A DNA stretch of 64,000 nt from Malurus cyaneus samueli. Lineage: Eukaryota; Chordata; Aves; Passeriformes; Maluridae. A program made the position numbers and the translations under genes. The stretch's first letter is position 1. Every line of letters begins with the position of its first letter. Below, in pieces: positions 1 to 13,900 of the stretch. The notes under the pieces are model-generated. The model saw only the letters and a program-made list of their open reading frames with translations. It did no database searches and was not told where the DNA came from. Location of the stretch: positions 9,715,477 to 9,779,476 of the forward strand of contig CM019238.1 of assembly GCA_009741485.1 (NCBI GenBank), written 5' to 3'.

Positions 1-1656
1 TGCTGTGCCCCAGCCCCATGGAATTCACACATGGAATACAGGCTGATATGTTTTCTTAGGCTTCACATCCATCCATTTTCCATTTCTCACACACAGAAAC
101 TTCAGCACTTATGACTGTGTTTAATAAGTAAACATAATGATATATAATTCAATATACAATTAAATATATAATGCTCAGTGCACTGTACAAGCAGCTGCTG
201 AGGCTGTGGCCCAGGATATGTCACAGCATCCAGCTTTGGCACTTCCTGGAAAAGCCTTGCAAGCAAAACTTGAAGTCATGTCCGAGCAAGAAAGATACTT
301 ACATCACACTTCTTTCTTTTCATCACCCCATGTGCCTCCATAGATACTTTAGCACTAAAACAGTAACTCTTCTCCCTTCCCAGTGTATGTAAACGTAAAA
401 TTTAGACCCATTCCTTACCCACATCCCTGCAGCATCTCCTCAGCCCTGGCCAGCCCTTTCTGCCCCTCTCACTCCTGTCCCCCTTCTCCTCAGGTCCCTC
501 CAGCTTTCTCTCAATAAAATAGGGGAGAATCTTCTTCAGGCATTTTTCCCACTTTGCTATAGCTGAATCCGTTGGGATTTTAATCCTCGGAAAAAAAAAT
601 TATCTCCCAATATTAATGAGATTTATAAACTAGTGGCACACTTGCTATTTGTGATGGATACAATAATATTTTATCCCGCATTCCATCTGTGACAGTAAAG
701 TAAGTCCTCACAAAGACAAACACATTCATCCAAAACACAGGAATTTGAAGTAAACACATGAAACTGTTCCTTTACAGCTGTTATTTTTGTGAGCACTGCC
801 AGAGATGAGATACACCAAAACATGATATCTTTTCGTAGCCTTCTGCCACACTTCAAATTTCCTTCAAACAAGACCCAGATAGTAGAGTACATATAAATAC
901 ACCCAAGAATAAGATGCAACTCTGGAGCAAAATGTTCTTCTACTTCAGCCTTTACCAGGAAATCTGCGAGCAAATTATCATCCTAAAATACTTACAGTGT
1001 TGCAGGGGGTTAGGAGGGAGTTTTTTTGGGTGGGAGGAGCATTTGATTTTTCGGTTGGTTGGTGATTATTATAGTGTTATTTGATAATGACATGTGTAAG
1101 CAATTACACTTGGAGGATCTGCAAGTTAATTCTATAAAATCTTACATCTACTTTGTGCAAGACAGGGTTACCCATATTCAAGACGTATGTCAATGAAGTA
1201 CTATTGGAAGAGAACATCCCACATAGTTAAAGAAAAATTAAAGGTTCTGGACATGTTCCAAACTCCCCACACAACTCAACAGCTTCCTATTCACAATATG
1301 AAAATGTATTTCAAGAGATGAGACAAACAAATTTATCATATAGAAAAGCCCTTGATAATTTCAAACTCTAGATAGCAGAGATAAAATTTCATTTGGCTAA
1401 GGTTTTTTCTAGTCTGGAATATTTCAGGGACAATACAACTATGCAATGTTTTTTAATCCACAAAACACTTTAAGAACTGGAGAATCTGCAGCATCCAAAT
1501 CAGAAGCTCTGCAGAACACCAGTCTATTCATAAAAACTTGATTTGCACATTATCAGCACTTAGCATTCTCTGAATTGTATGACTAAAGAAACTGAAAACT
1601 CTCTATTAGTATTTCTGTAATGCAATTTAATACATGATTCCTCTCTGCTTTTGCAG

Positions 1657-1831
1657 GAATTAGACAGCACAATCTCTTTTCACACTGCATGGAGTTGAAG
1701 CTCCAGCTTTGCAAACAGAGACAAGCCTGAGCATCCCAAAATGAAAGGTAATAATGTATTTCTATTTCTTTCCAAGTTTAATTCCTTTACTCATCTAACT
1801 TCAGAACGATTGAGGAACAAACAAGCTGCAG
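1657..1831 (+). other. Candidate exon (splice-like borders, unproven)
   Basis: A pyrimidine-rich stretch ending CTCTCTGCTTTTGCAG precedes 1657. A near-consensus donor, CAG followed by GTAAGC, follows 1831. An alternative donor, AAG followed by GTAATA, sits after 1747. An ATG at 1741 opens a frame that stays open across the distal donor, so the segment could be a first coding or 5' untranslated exon. The encoded start (MKGNNVFLFLSKF...) is not recognised. Such acceptor-donor pairs arise by chance every few tens of kilobases, so this is only a candidate. Confidence 0.15.
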
Positions 1832-2890
1832 GTAAGCTGGCAGGTTTTCAGTTTAGAAGTGCATTGCAGTTTTTGTATTCTTCACCTTACCTGGCATTTT
1901 ATTTTGCTGACAGTTTCCTTTAACAGAATGCAGCTTAATTATACTCAGCATTACCTGATCAGCAGGAGTTTGCTTCTTTGAAACTTTTTTTTGTCCATTA
2001 AATGTATGAATTAAATCTGGCCCACAGCTACCTTTACAATCTGCAATGCCTAATTTAACAGCCCATATTATATTATGTTCATACTCAAAAAGAAATGTAA
2101 TCTCAAAATGATTCATAGATGCTCACAGTTGCCTACATAATGAGCACTCAGAGTCTAACAAAAATTGATTGTGCCCTGGGAATTGGTGTACAACATATAA
2201 ACTATCTGTATGGTCTGACTCAGACTGCAAACTCCATTTTGATGGCACAGCTCATCCTTGCCATTCCTTACTCCAAACCATACTTCTAAAGGGTGATGGG
2301 ACAAGATCAACACAGGGAGAACAGCTTTAGGTTTCTCTTTGCAACAGAGACACACTTGGATCATCTCTCATCATAGGTAAATCTGTTTTCTGCTTAAAAT
2401 TTGAGTTTGTGTCAGATGGCAACTAAAACAAAAACCACATGGCCAAAGCCCATGAGAAGGGATAAGAGTAGAAGAGGATGCCACAGGAACAAAGAAATAA
2501 AGCATTATAAATCAAGCAGTCTCTTGGTACAAAGTTAAGCTGACTTGAAGAAAAATCAGTCAGGCAAGACTCCAGGATCCTGAAGAAACTGCACAAAAGA
2601 AAGGAATGTTGCTGACCTTTCAGGGGACTTTGCCCTCAGCCCAGATGCTCTTAAAGAGTGAGGAGATCAAGGCAGCTCAATACCCTGTCTTGTCTCGAGC
2701 ATTGCTGCTCTCTGCATTCCCCAGAGCAGGAAGTAATTTGCTGTAGAATCTCTTTTTGACTAGCACTGCTTCAAAGCAGACAAGAGTTATTCCCAGAGCA
2801 TGGATTTGACCAGACTGTCAAACAGAGGCTAGCATTCTGCTAAAGGCATAGCCTGAGCTTGTCAGGCCTCCCCAGAGCTTGGGTACAGGC

Positions 2891-2933
2891 TCACAAAAGG
2901 AGGTGGGAAGGGTCACAAAAGGAGGCAGGGAAG
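2891..2933. repeat. Two-copy tandem duplication, unit about 22 bp
   Basis: TCACAAAAGGAGGTGGGAAG at 2891 recurs 22 bases later as TCACAAAAGGAGGCAGGGAAG. The copies differ by a few bases, so the duplication is local and not recent. Confidence 0.8.
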
Positions 2934-3736
2934 TTCAGAGCCTCCTGGCTGCTCTCCCCAGGAACACAGAGCTCAGCCAGGACACAGTGAACTCGTTTCA
3001 GTCCCATCTCCCACTGCCAAGTCAGACATGCCTGCCTGCCTTCCAAAAAACACCTTTAATTGGAGATGGGACCAAAAGAAGTCCTGAACTGTGCAGACAG
3101 CCTTGTCATTTTGACCTCGATTTGATGCTTTGAATAATCTCCCCACCACCTTTATTTTCCAAGCCCACCTTCCACTGTGTGGCTGCAGCATATGCTGGTG
3201 ACATTTGCTATCTGTTCCTTCTCTCAAATCTGTTTAACTTTGTAGACGTGTTTTCAGATAGAGGGAGAACTGCATGGGGCACAGCTCTGCAGGCCTGTAG
3301 CGCTAAGCACAGAGGGCTGTACCTCACACACCCCATTCCAAGGCCACTTACAAATATCATACCCTAAATACTGTTAGGAAAAAATAACATTTGGTCATAT
3401 CTTATGAAAAAAGGCTACATAATTGGCTATAGAACTTTACCAAACCCTCCAGGTCCTAACGGAGTGCCAATTATAATAACAATAACACCAATTACAGTAA
3501 TGACCAGAACTTCCAGTTCAGCCCATAGTGTACACTTATCCCAACACTGTTCTGAGGATTCCAGCTCCAGGGTGCATTCTAGGCAGGATTATGGTAGACA
3601 CTGAATTCCAGACTCCCTCCAATAATTAAATCAAGACATGGAGTTTTACTCTTTTTGAGTATGTCAGACTTAACTGGGAGTAGGTGCATCCAGGTTGTAT
3701 TAATGCTCTCAATTTCTTGCTCATCTGCCTCAAAGG

Positions 3737-3749
3737 ACACACACACACA
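3737..3749. repeat. (AC)n dinucleotide repeat
   Basis: This is a short AC repeat of about six units in otherwise unique sequence. Confidence 0.8.
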
Positions 3750-5943
3750 TAATACCACTGACATCAACATGTTCTATTAGAGCAGAGTTTAAGCATCTGC
3801 TTATGTGGGGAGATTTTCTCAAATCAGGGCCATATCTTCTACAATAAACACAGATTGAAACCCTGTGTCTGGTAATGCTTAAAGGCTGTCCTGAGCATGG
3901 AGGATTTAACTGACCATTAGAACACTGCTGGGCTCAAAAGGAGTTTGTTTTCAGACATCATTGTCCACCATACTCAGGAAAACAGCCACAGGTACAAGAG
4001 AAATCAGCCATCCTTTCCACAAGCTGCCTGCCTGTACCATGTGCAGAAACTCAATACCATCACATCTGCTGCACTCTGAGTATAATTGCTACAAATTGAA
4101 AATAACAGCATTTCCTTTCTACATTGTTTCAGCCTCAATAGCTGCACAGACACCCGAGATTGAAATCAAGAGTTGTAGATGAGAAATTTAGATATAATTG
4201 AGCGTGAAGCATCTCATTTCAGACAAATTGTTTTGCTTTAATACGTACAAGTGTACTGGTAAAAGATGTTTTGAATTGCAAAATCCAATCAATGAAAGTG
4301 TAAAAGAAATTAGTTACATTTTGCAAAACACATAGGAAAAATGTTTTCTATTGAAGTAAAAAGAACATTTCCTCTCTCATGAAACGGGAGTTTTTTTTAG
4401 TAACTATTCTAGGGTACATAAATCATGTTCAGCCTAAAAGTACATGTATTAAAAGGAAAAATTTCAGTAGCCAATAGAGCTCAAGAAGTTCTTACCTTCA
4501 CTGAATAGCTAATTAAAGCACTCATTCATCATTCAAAAAGTCTCGGAAAAGGATAAAAAGGGAAAACAAAAGAAACAATAAATACATGTGGTGGTGAGAC
4601 AGCTGAACAAGCTATGTCCTCGCTTGAATTTAGTCAGTCTCAGAATTGAATGCCAACGGAAACAGAGTGGAAATGCCATCACAGAGAGGTTCTGCAGCGT
4701 GGCTCGGGAGGTGCAGACAGCCTCTTGGGAGCTCATAAGCAGCCACTGTGCAAAAACATAGCCATCTCACTGAGTTTTACCTCTGCCATATTGGGACTGG
4801 CAGGATTTTGTGGTAAGCTGATTAAATTAATGGGCTGTTATACCTAGGGCTCATTTCTTCCTAGACAACTATCCACTTAAACAAAGAGCTCTATAACTCA
4901 CAGTTTGTAACAGGGAGGTTTTACAGAACTTACAGCAAGGAATATTCCTGTCCAGTACTTTACTGGAGACTCAGAGAGTTGCTATCCCTAAAATACAACA
5001 ACCAGCCCAGAAGATAGTGTTTAATGGTTTGACTCATCAGTGCCTTCACCTCACCTTCTACTTTTGAAATGTTTCCCAGACTACCTTACAGGAGAGTTTG
5101 TTGTGCAAGATGCTACAGTTTTGATAGATAATAATAATCAATCACTTCATAAAGACACATCTTTGAGATGGTCTAATATTTCTGTAAAACCTCTGTAGAA
5201 GAAAGGGGTCAGAAGATGCAGGAGGGAAGGAGCCAACATATGAAGCATTGGAAAAATTTGAGAGTCCTGGAGCAAGTAAATAAATAGAAATGAGCTGAAA
5301 AGCTCAAAAACGCAAAGAAAATGAAAAGCTCATGAGCAACTGCCCCATTCCCTTTTCTGATAAAGTGTTCTGGTGATGACACTGCTGGAGAGCACTGATC
5401 AAATCTGCAGGATGTGCATGGCATCTGGGCAAATTGCTCTCTGTAATGGAATCCATTATAAAAATATGTGCACCTAACCATAAAATTCTGGCTATAACCA
5501 ACAATTCTTTTCTAGAAAAGAAGTAGCAAAGAGAATTTATTAACTAAAATAAGTAGCATACACAGCTGCAAGCTGCTACAGCTACAAAATCTATTGCATT
5601 GTAACTGGAGATTATACAACAAGTGCTTGTTATCCCAAGCCATGTAAGCACTACAAATTCTAGACCTAAACCAGCCATTTGTACGGTACCAACATAGTAA
5701 AACTCAGGGTTCAGGGATTTTGGAAATCCTTATTATAGAAAGACTGATTTACCTGGTGTGTATGTAACAAATCAATACGACGGCAAGCTTAAAGCTAACA
5801 GTATATTCTGCAAAACTCCCTGTATGTATGACATAATATAGTTTTTAAAATGTGCTTACCACATTGCGACTCTAATATAAAAATGAGACAATGATTGGTA
5901 ATTTTGTGAATGTAAATGTCTTCTATGGCCTCCCAGGTTTTCC

Positions 5944-5962
5944 TTTTTTTTTTTTTTTTTTT
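5944..5962. repeat. Poly-T tract (T19)
   Basis: This is an uninterrupted run of 19 T bases. Read on the minus strand it is a poly-A tract, but no recognisable retroelement precedes it and no flanking target-site duplication is evident. Confidence 0.9.
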
Positions 5963-8900
5963 CTCCTTTAAAAAGACCTGATAACTTGTTAGCCAGTCTC
6001 ATCTCTAGGGAAAAAAGTTCTTGCTTCATAAAACCTCTACCTATAATTTGACACCATTTAGCAATTTCTGCTTATTAAAGCTGAATTAATTCACAAAGTA
6101 CATGAATTACAACACTTGTTACTTGACCAGCAAATGTGCCCACACGATCACTATTGAGGTCAGTGAAGGGACACTAACAGTGACTTCAATTTATTAGTTT
6201 GCACAAAAAATTTCCAGCTCAATTTCTTTAAGCCCTTGAGCAAAAGTATCTGAAATATATGGAAATTAAAAATAAATGTAAAATAAAATTAGCAAAGTGC
6301 AATATCCTTAACTTTTCAGAAGTGAGGAGACAGCTAGTTTTGATTGAAAATAGAATTTTAGAGAGGTTAGCATTATTCAATATGGAAGTTTTACTACTTT
6401 TTAGGCACATACACACCCATGACTGTCTTGTGTATGGATCATGTGTACAAGTGTCTCATGCTAAACAATTAACTTCTCTTGTCTTCTCCTATCTTGTCCT
6501 TAAAAAATGTCTGACTCTAAATCACAATATCCATGGAAAGATCATATTTTTGATGAAGGATGTCATCTTTCATATAACAATAGGACATGGCAGACAACAA
6601 TAACATCCCTTTAGCAAATGCAACTTGAGCACAAATTCCCCTTTATTTGTATATGTCAATTTTTTTTTTTCTGTTAAAAACTCAGCACAAGTGATTTAAA
6701 AATGCTTTTTGGTTACTTTAAATATGGATTGTTTATTTGCAAAATACACTTATGTTGCACTTGTGTCTGAGCCTAAACTTCCCCCCACACTACAAAACTA
6801 CAAATTTTCTGAAGTTTATTTTTCTTTGTTGTTGGTAACTGTTACATCAACGAAAAATGGCATTGTGAAATCAAAATATTTTTGTTACTAGATAATAGAT
6901 AATTCTGCCCACAATATGTTGTCTTTATAGCTACAGATAAGCACCTGCACATATCCCCATGGCAGGCTGAAAGGAGAATGAGAAAAATGGATACAGGAAC
7001 ATTGCCAGCTAAGAAAATGCCATGATGTGAAGGGGGAGTAGGATGCTCTCTTCCCAAATGAGGGTTGAGGCAAGATCAATCCCCTTCTTGTAGTACTGAG
7101 GCCTTTGGTTCACACAAATGAAAAAAACAACCATCAGCACACATTCAGGGAAAATTCCAGATAAAACCTCCCCACAGCATGGCAATGCTGAACACATACT
7201 CGCTTGAAACAACTGCTACATCGTGTCCCTGAGGCAACAAGAAGTCAGCAAAGATAAAACAATTCTTTTGTACACAGCATTACACAAAACATACAGTTTT
7301 GCCGTAGGCTTGAGGATCCATCTGCCTGGAAGGTGTGTGAAAAATGAAAGCTGTTGCCTTGTTTATAATTGTTACGAATGTTTTTGATCAAAGAATTATT
7401 GAACAAACACAGCTATTGTCCAACAACACTAACCCACTAACTATTCTCTATTTTTTTTTAATTAAAATAAATACTTAAAGCAAATGAGATACAAAATTTC
7501 TCTGCTTAGTGCAAGCCCCTGATTTAATCTTCAAATGCATCAGTTTTGCTGTACCAGGTATAAACTACCCTTTCTTTAACATCCTCAGCAGCAAAAGCAT
7601 GAGAAGCATGCTCAAATATGGAGTATTATAACTCAGCAGCAAGCAATGTGCCTTGGGCTGATACTGTCAGGAAGGTCATGGACTGGGAAGAATATTTTTT
7701 AAAAAATCAATCCTCCAGGCAAGTTCAAGAGTGTAAGAGGAGTAATGTAAGAGCTTTAAAGTCTCCTAGATCTATAATGTTTGTATAGCGGAGCGAAAGG
7801 GCAGGAAGGTAGATTATATGACACAGAAGGGGAGTTTTATTTGGTTAAGAATTACTAAAATACTCTGTATTAAAAGTACTGAGAATCTTGGCCAAGGAGT
7901 TAAAAAAAGCAAGGCAGGCATCACTTGAGTTTTGGAGAGAGTTACTCAAACACTGAAGGGCAAGCAAGTCACCATGTAAAGACAAAGCACAGTCCTGCCA
8001 ATAGGTATTAAATAAAGCTCACAGCTGGATGGGCATTCAAAGATTTCACAACCAGGCCCCAGCATTTTGTCCCCACTACTACAAGGTGTGCAATACTGTG
8101 ATTCTGCTGTGTCTCTAAAACCAGCTGTGTTGCCAGACACAGAGGGCCAAGGACATGGTACCCAAACATTCATTTCCCTTCCCTCACTGAGCTATGCCAC
8201 ACTTCTTTTTTTTGGCATCCCTTTCCTCATGGCTGTTGGCTGATGAGGATTCCCTGTATCTGGAAAGTCCCATCCAACATGTTAACACTAATAGGAACAT
8301 CACCCATTTCAGTAGTCCTGTACAGAATGCACCCCAGTGCTTGTGTTATGCATCTCCCTTTGGGGATATTTCTCCCCCTATTTCAGCTGGTGACGAAGTG
8401 GCTCTTTAGAGCTACTGCAAAGGCACAGATGAGTATTGGGGGTTAATATACATATACAATATTAGTGCAAAATCCCCGAGATTTAAGACAAAAAAAATAC
8501 TTGGGGTGCCTTTATTGATCTTGATGCCATTTCAGCTACACTATTCATTTTATTTATTTAAATAAAAGAACACCTAGAGGGCAAATGAAACTATTTCCAG
8601 TCTTTACAGTGGAAGGTGCCCCCTCCATCTTAATTCATGTCGTTTTTTCAATATTGACTGCAGCTTGAATCAATGCACTCCATCGGGTTACCTGGTGAAC
8701 ATATTCTCTACAATATACAGGCACAATGGAGTACATAAAAACCAAAGGACAGTCTTAATACACTCCCACATTATTTCTCCCACTTTTTTTTTAACCTTCT
8801 TCATCCTTTTAACCCCAAAAAGAGACTTGTAATTTGCACACTAAGTTCAAAAGCACACAGCTCGCCCAGACCATTTTATAAAGCTCACCAAAACCCTATC

Positions 8901-10900
8901 GCTTCAGTGCTGAGAGATCCACGCAGACTTCGAGGAATGTTTTTCTGAGTTTGTTTCATGACAATGAGCCCGCAGGAATGAGCTGGCCACAACAGCTATT
9001 CTGCACTCCACCTTCTCTATTTAAGTTATGTTTTACCCTCAGTTTTGAATTTGGAAATCCCAGCCACACTGGGGAAGGGGTGTAGGAAAGCCAAGAGTTC
9101 CAATTGAAATATTAAGAGGCAAATTGCCTCTACTGCAGCACACCATTATCAAGTTTTTAAGACCCGACATAGCTTCCTTTTAAGCAAAGTGAGATCTTCA
9201 GCAAGAGCAGCAAGAGATTATGATCCTCTTCATCTACATTTCGTGCCAGCCCCAGATGTTATAAAAGAAAGGTTGCCCTGAGTATTTCACTCATTTTTTA
9301 CCATTATCCTTTTCTCCCCTTTCTGGAAAGACTTTCAGTGTGTTGATTGTATTTCTTTGCCGAGTTCCTGGAAATATTTAATCTAAAATGACAATTTGAC
9401 TAAATACAGTGGCTGCCATTTTACGTAGTCACAGGAGAGGTGAAAAAGTCAGTCTGCTGCTTCGCTTTGTGAAATGGATAATATAACTCAGAGAATAGAC
9501 ATATAACATTTTCTGTCCATCAATCTATGCTTTCATTTCACAGTTTTATCTGCTATCTAAAACCTACTTGTTTACCAAGTCATCCTTATCTTTCTTCTGT
9601 GTGAAATGTCTCTGCAATAAATAAAATGCCTTGTGTTTGCTCTGCCTCCAGATCACTTTGATTTCAAACACACTCAAGATTTCATTTTGATTGCCCTTCC
9701 AAAAATTATATTTCATATTATGTCATAGCATCAAAATATACCAATAGAGAATACTATTTCTTGGTTGGGTTTTTTTCCTGTTTGTTTGCCAAACAAAATT
9801 AAATATGTCTGTCTTACAAAATTTTCAGGGCATTTTCACTGAATTAAAATGAACCAGAATTAATGCAGCTGCAGAGAGTGGTTCCAAGAGTAAACAGAAA
9901 GATGAGCATAAACTAAGTTGACTACTAGCAACTTCCTGTAAGAGAAACTATTGCACTGATTAATCCACTAGTGAGACAGGTCTTAGAAAGATTATTTTCA
10001 CTGCTCACTGAACCTCATACAATATTTAGATGAGCTCAGAACTTCAACTGACAAACCTTCTGATAGCAATGAGAGAAGTTTCAGTCTGATACAATGATTC
10101 TGGAAATAAAAATTAAGAAGTTCCTCTATTGATAATGTTAGAAATTAGCTCCTTTGCATGAATCTAGGAATATAATTTAACTTTTTCCATTCACATGCAA
10201 ATACACTATTCCTAGCACACAAAAGATATCCCAGGGAAGAAATTAAAATATTAGTATCTAATAGCAGGGTTATTACATGTCAACCAAGTTTCATGCTATG
10301 CTTTGTTTCAGGTTCCATGTGATATGACAGCTGTTTCTATTCAGATGATATTTTAAAGGAAACATTTTCTGTAATTTCAGCTGACTCATTCAAACTAGCA
10401 ATACTCCATTTTAAAATACCATTGAGAAAATGCAAAGCATTTCTTCACTGGAGACAGCATTCACTGTTCTAATTTAATGCAAATGTTAGTTAGAATCAAC
10501 AAGCCTGCACAAATGCCAAATCGCTTGTCCCCCGTTAGATGATTTCACACCTAACACAGCAACAGACAATTTGCCAGAAAACACATTAAAAAGCATTTTA
10601 AAATGTATCACTCTGTATTATCTCTATGGTAAATAACACAGTAGGTCCCAGATGGCTGTTCTAAACAAAGAAAAAACAGAAACCAATCCCAAAACACAAC
10701 AAGGTCTGTGATACAAATTCAGTTGGGACTAATATTGCAAACCCTAATAGAGACAGCACTCTGACATGACTAAAAGCTTTTTTTCTAGTAAGGGACAGCC
10801 AATAGGTTGTCAAAGATGTCTTCCAAAGACAAAAATATTAATTTAAGTGGGGAGATTAATTTTCCAGCCACTCCTGGCTACATCCGATCCTATTTCACTA
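8901..10900. other. Non-coding AT-rich stretch, possibly conserved
   Basis: The stretch has no simple repeats or recognisable transposon. Two perfect octamer motifs (ATGCAAAT) lie at 10195-10202 and 10478-10485. Long repeat-free AT-rich sequence of this kind is where conserved non-coding elements often lie. Conservation itself cannot be judged from one sequence. Confidence 0.4.
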
Positions 10901-13900
10901 CACAGAAGATCAACAGATGAACTGATAAGATTATTTATGTAAAGATAAGGAATTCATAGATGTCTGAGGGAAGGACACAGTGCTGGGATCACTTTGCCTT
11001 GTCAGAAGTTGCTCCAGCCATACCCCCAGACAGTGCAAACATCCCTGTGTCTGTGAGAAAGGCAGCAAAGCCTGCGGGCTCAGCAGTGCCAGAGCTGTGG
11101 ATGAGGCACTGAGGGATGAGACATATGGTGACAAGAAAGTGGCAGCCATTTAGGTGGCCATAGGGGAATCATTTGTTTTGTGGGCAGTGATCAAAACTAA
11201 AATGAAAAAAAGCAGGAAGACTGGGGAAAGCACCTGGGGCTGCCAACTGGAACAGCTGATGCCATAAACCAGGTTGGTGATTATGCAGATAGTCCTTTAT
11301 AAATCTGTCCCAGCATATGGTGAACAGGAGAGCAAAGATGGCTGAAATACCAGAGCATGGTTTCTATCAGGGCTCCTGAAGGTGTCCAGGAGCTGTAAAG
11401 GAATAGGACCAGCTATAACTCTGAGACTGATGAAAGTTCCATCAAGATGAGGAGGATGAAGATCAAAACTGTTGCTGTCAGTGTGGTACTGGTTAGAAGA
11501 GAGCAAACAGAAAGGAAACAACCAAGCACACCAAACTGAGGATCAACATCCATGTTAATTTTGAGCCTGAGCACTGATGGGATTGTTTCCAGTGCTTCAC
11601 TGAAAACCAGAATGGCCCTTCTTGATGCGCTGGGGGTTGCACAAGTTTGACCCAGCTCAGACCCATAAGCCAGAATTGCACCCAGCAAATACTGACATAA
11701 CAGCTCTGGAACCTGCTTTTAGCTAAGCTTCAGTACACCTTTCATCTCAGCAGCCCCTGAGCCTTTTATTTTAACACGGCAACTCCTTGCCCTTTCATCC
11801 CTCCAGCCTACTTTCCAGACTGTGACCCCAGCTGCTAACCCTTGACCCGGCTTTGTGTACTGGCCCAGGCTCTCCTTTCACAAAACCACCCATAAGTTAT
11901 TCATTGTGAAGTTCAGGTGCTGCAGCAAGAATGGCAAACACTGCTCAGTGTCAGGGAAAGCCCCCAACATCACTGGCCTGTCCTGGCCAGTCCCAGTGTC
12001 AGCTCTTTGTGCTTTCAGCAGCACAGATTCTGTGTCACACTCTGAAATACTGATCATGGTAACTAAAACCAGAACTTCTCAGCACATCAGGTGGCTACCA
12101 ACCAGCACTCATGGCTCTGAACTGAAGACACTCCTCGGGAAATCTTGCCTGAATTAAGTTTTGGTTTTGCTGGCTTCTACTTATAATGTTTACCTTGCCT
12201 TATACTGTGCATAATTGTGCTTCCTGAAAGCATCAGGTGCTGTATTCCAGCCATCCTAGAATAAACAAAAACCAGCATACCCAATGGGAACAAAAAAATC
12301 TACTGTAAATTTGACTAATGTATGTCTGAGCTTTCTGCATAGAACAGATCATCAGTATGCACAGCAGATAACACTGCAGGACACAAAAACACATTCCCAA
12401 GGCTGTGTCAAATCCATCAGTGGTTCTGCTAATTGATAAAAGAATGTTTGAGGCTGGAAGGCAGTTCAGGTTCACATCACATCCCCCTCCCAGACGGCAC
12501 TGAAACATGATGTTGGTGCTGGGAGGAGCAACAACAACACAGTTCTCCTCAAAGACCTGTTGCCATCTGTTGCCAAACCACATCAGAAGGGGATGACAAG
12601 AGTCTTTAGTCCATCACCCTCTCATATGCTAAGTGGAGAAACAGAAAGCAGCAGAGACATTCACATGCTGTCAACAATTTCAGGAACAGATTAATTGAAG
12701 CTGGCAGAAAGGAATGCGCTGGTACAGGCTGACTGGAGTAAAATTACTCAATATTTGGCCAAATCAAGTATATGCAATTTTTACAGAATGTTTTGGTAAG
12801 AACTTTTCATTCCATTTTAATGATCTCAAAGAGGTGAGATGGGTGAGGAAAAGGCAGAGAGGTAAAGCTACACACACAATGCCAGTGTCATGACTTGTGC
12901 AGATCCTAAAGCAGAACCCAAGACATGAGTTCTGTACCCTTTGCTCCAGGCTGGGACATAGAGATTCTTCCTCAAGTGAGCTCAGCACTCCAACACATTT
13001 CACAAGGAAACACAAATCCATTAAGGACTATCCTTGGAGAGGAGAATGTCACTATTTCATTCCATGTTCTCATTATATTTGCTTCCACATCAGTTGATTT
13101 TTTTTGTCATTTTTTCAGTTCTTATTAGAGCATAAAAGTTACAACTTGGCTCCAGACTGAATTTATTTCTACTCTATTATAAATATTTATCAGGCAGAAA
13201 ATACAAAGTAGTGAGAATGAAATAAAGGTAGTATTAAAGTATAGGATAAATCATTATGTCAAAAAGCTTGCAAAAAGAATCAAGTATTCAATTACTCCAG
13301 ATGTCTGTTTGTCTTTCTGACAACAGAGTTCCTTGACAGTCCTACATTTATAACAGGCACAAATTACAGTGAGAAACACAAAGGCAATTTCTGCAAGCGT
13401 TTATAACTTCAAATTAGGCCAGCCAAAAGCAGACACACTCACTAGAGTTTCAGTCACATGACACTGAAAACTGATTACCAGAGCCATTACCACACCAAAC
13501 GGCGCCTGTTAGATTGAAAGCAAAAGTCAAAATGTAAAATCTTTATCCCATCTCATTAAATGGCCATTAAATAATAGAAATGCTCCAGTAAGTATTTCAG
13601 AAGGACATTCACAAGCAATAAAGCACAGAAGACAAGGCAGAAGATTTTCTCCCAAGTGTATCACTGTAACACAGAGTTGATTTTTAGAGAGGTGCTGAGG
13701 GGCAGCAGCAGGTCACTCCCAGATTTATGGGTTTGTGCTGTTTCTTACAGCTCTACTTTGCACAGTTACTCTTCACACACGCTGCCCCTCCAGACAAGAG
13801 CAACCCACACCCAGACACAACGTCAAACATTTACAGCCAAGAAGCAATCCCCGAGCAGATTGCTTCTGTTGTTGCAAAAATGACCACCCCATGTCTGTTC

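Larger units (their letters stand above)
1..3700. other. Non-coding unique sequence
   Basis: AT-rich sequence with no supported gene. It holds a G-rich patch at 1004-1037, the exon candidate at 1657-1831 and the 22-bp tandem duplication at 2891-2933. The 2.6-3.1 kb stretch is locally GC-richer without CpG enrichment. A minus-strand frame of 100 codons at 671-973 has no recognisable product. Confidence 0.7.
3701..8900. other. Non-coding unique sequence
   Basis: AT-rich DNA with the AC repeat at 3737 and the T19 tract at 5944. A 20-base AT inverted repeat lies at 8548-8567 (TTTTATTT and AAATAAAA). No transposon or gene is recognised. Confidence 0.7.

Noticed and set aside
671..973. Minus-strand 100-codon frame that looks weakly membrane-like
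   Set aside because: The hydrophobic stretches are short and irregular, with no family resemblance.
8548..8567. AT-only inverted repeat
   Set aside because: Composed entirely of A and T in AT-rich DNA, where such folds are common by chance.
10926..11700. Possible antisense CR1 or retroviral body
   Set aside because: No reverse transcriptase, protease or CR1 landmark could be seen in any frame.
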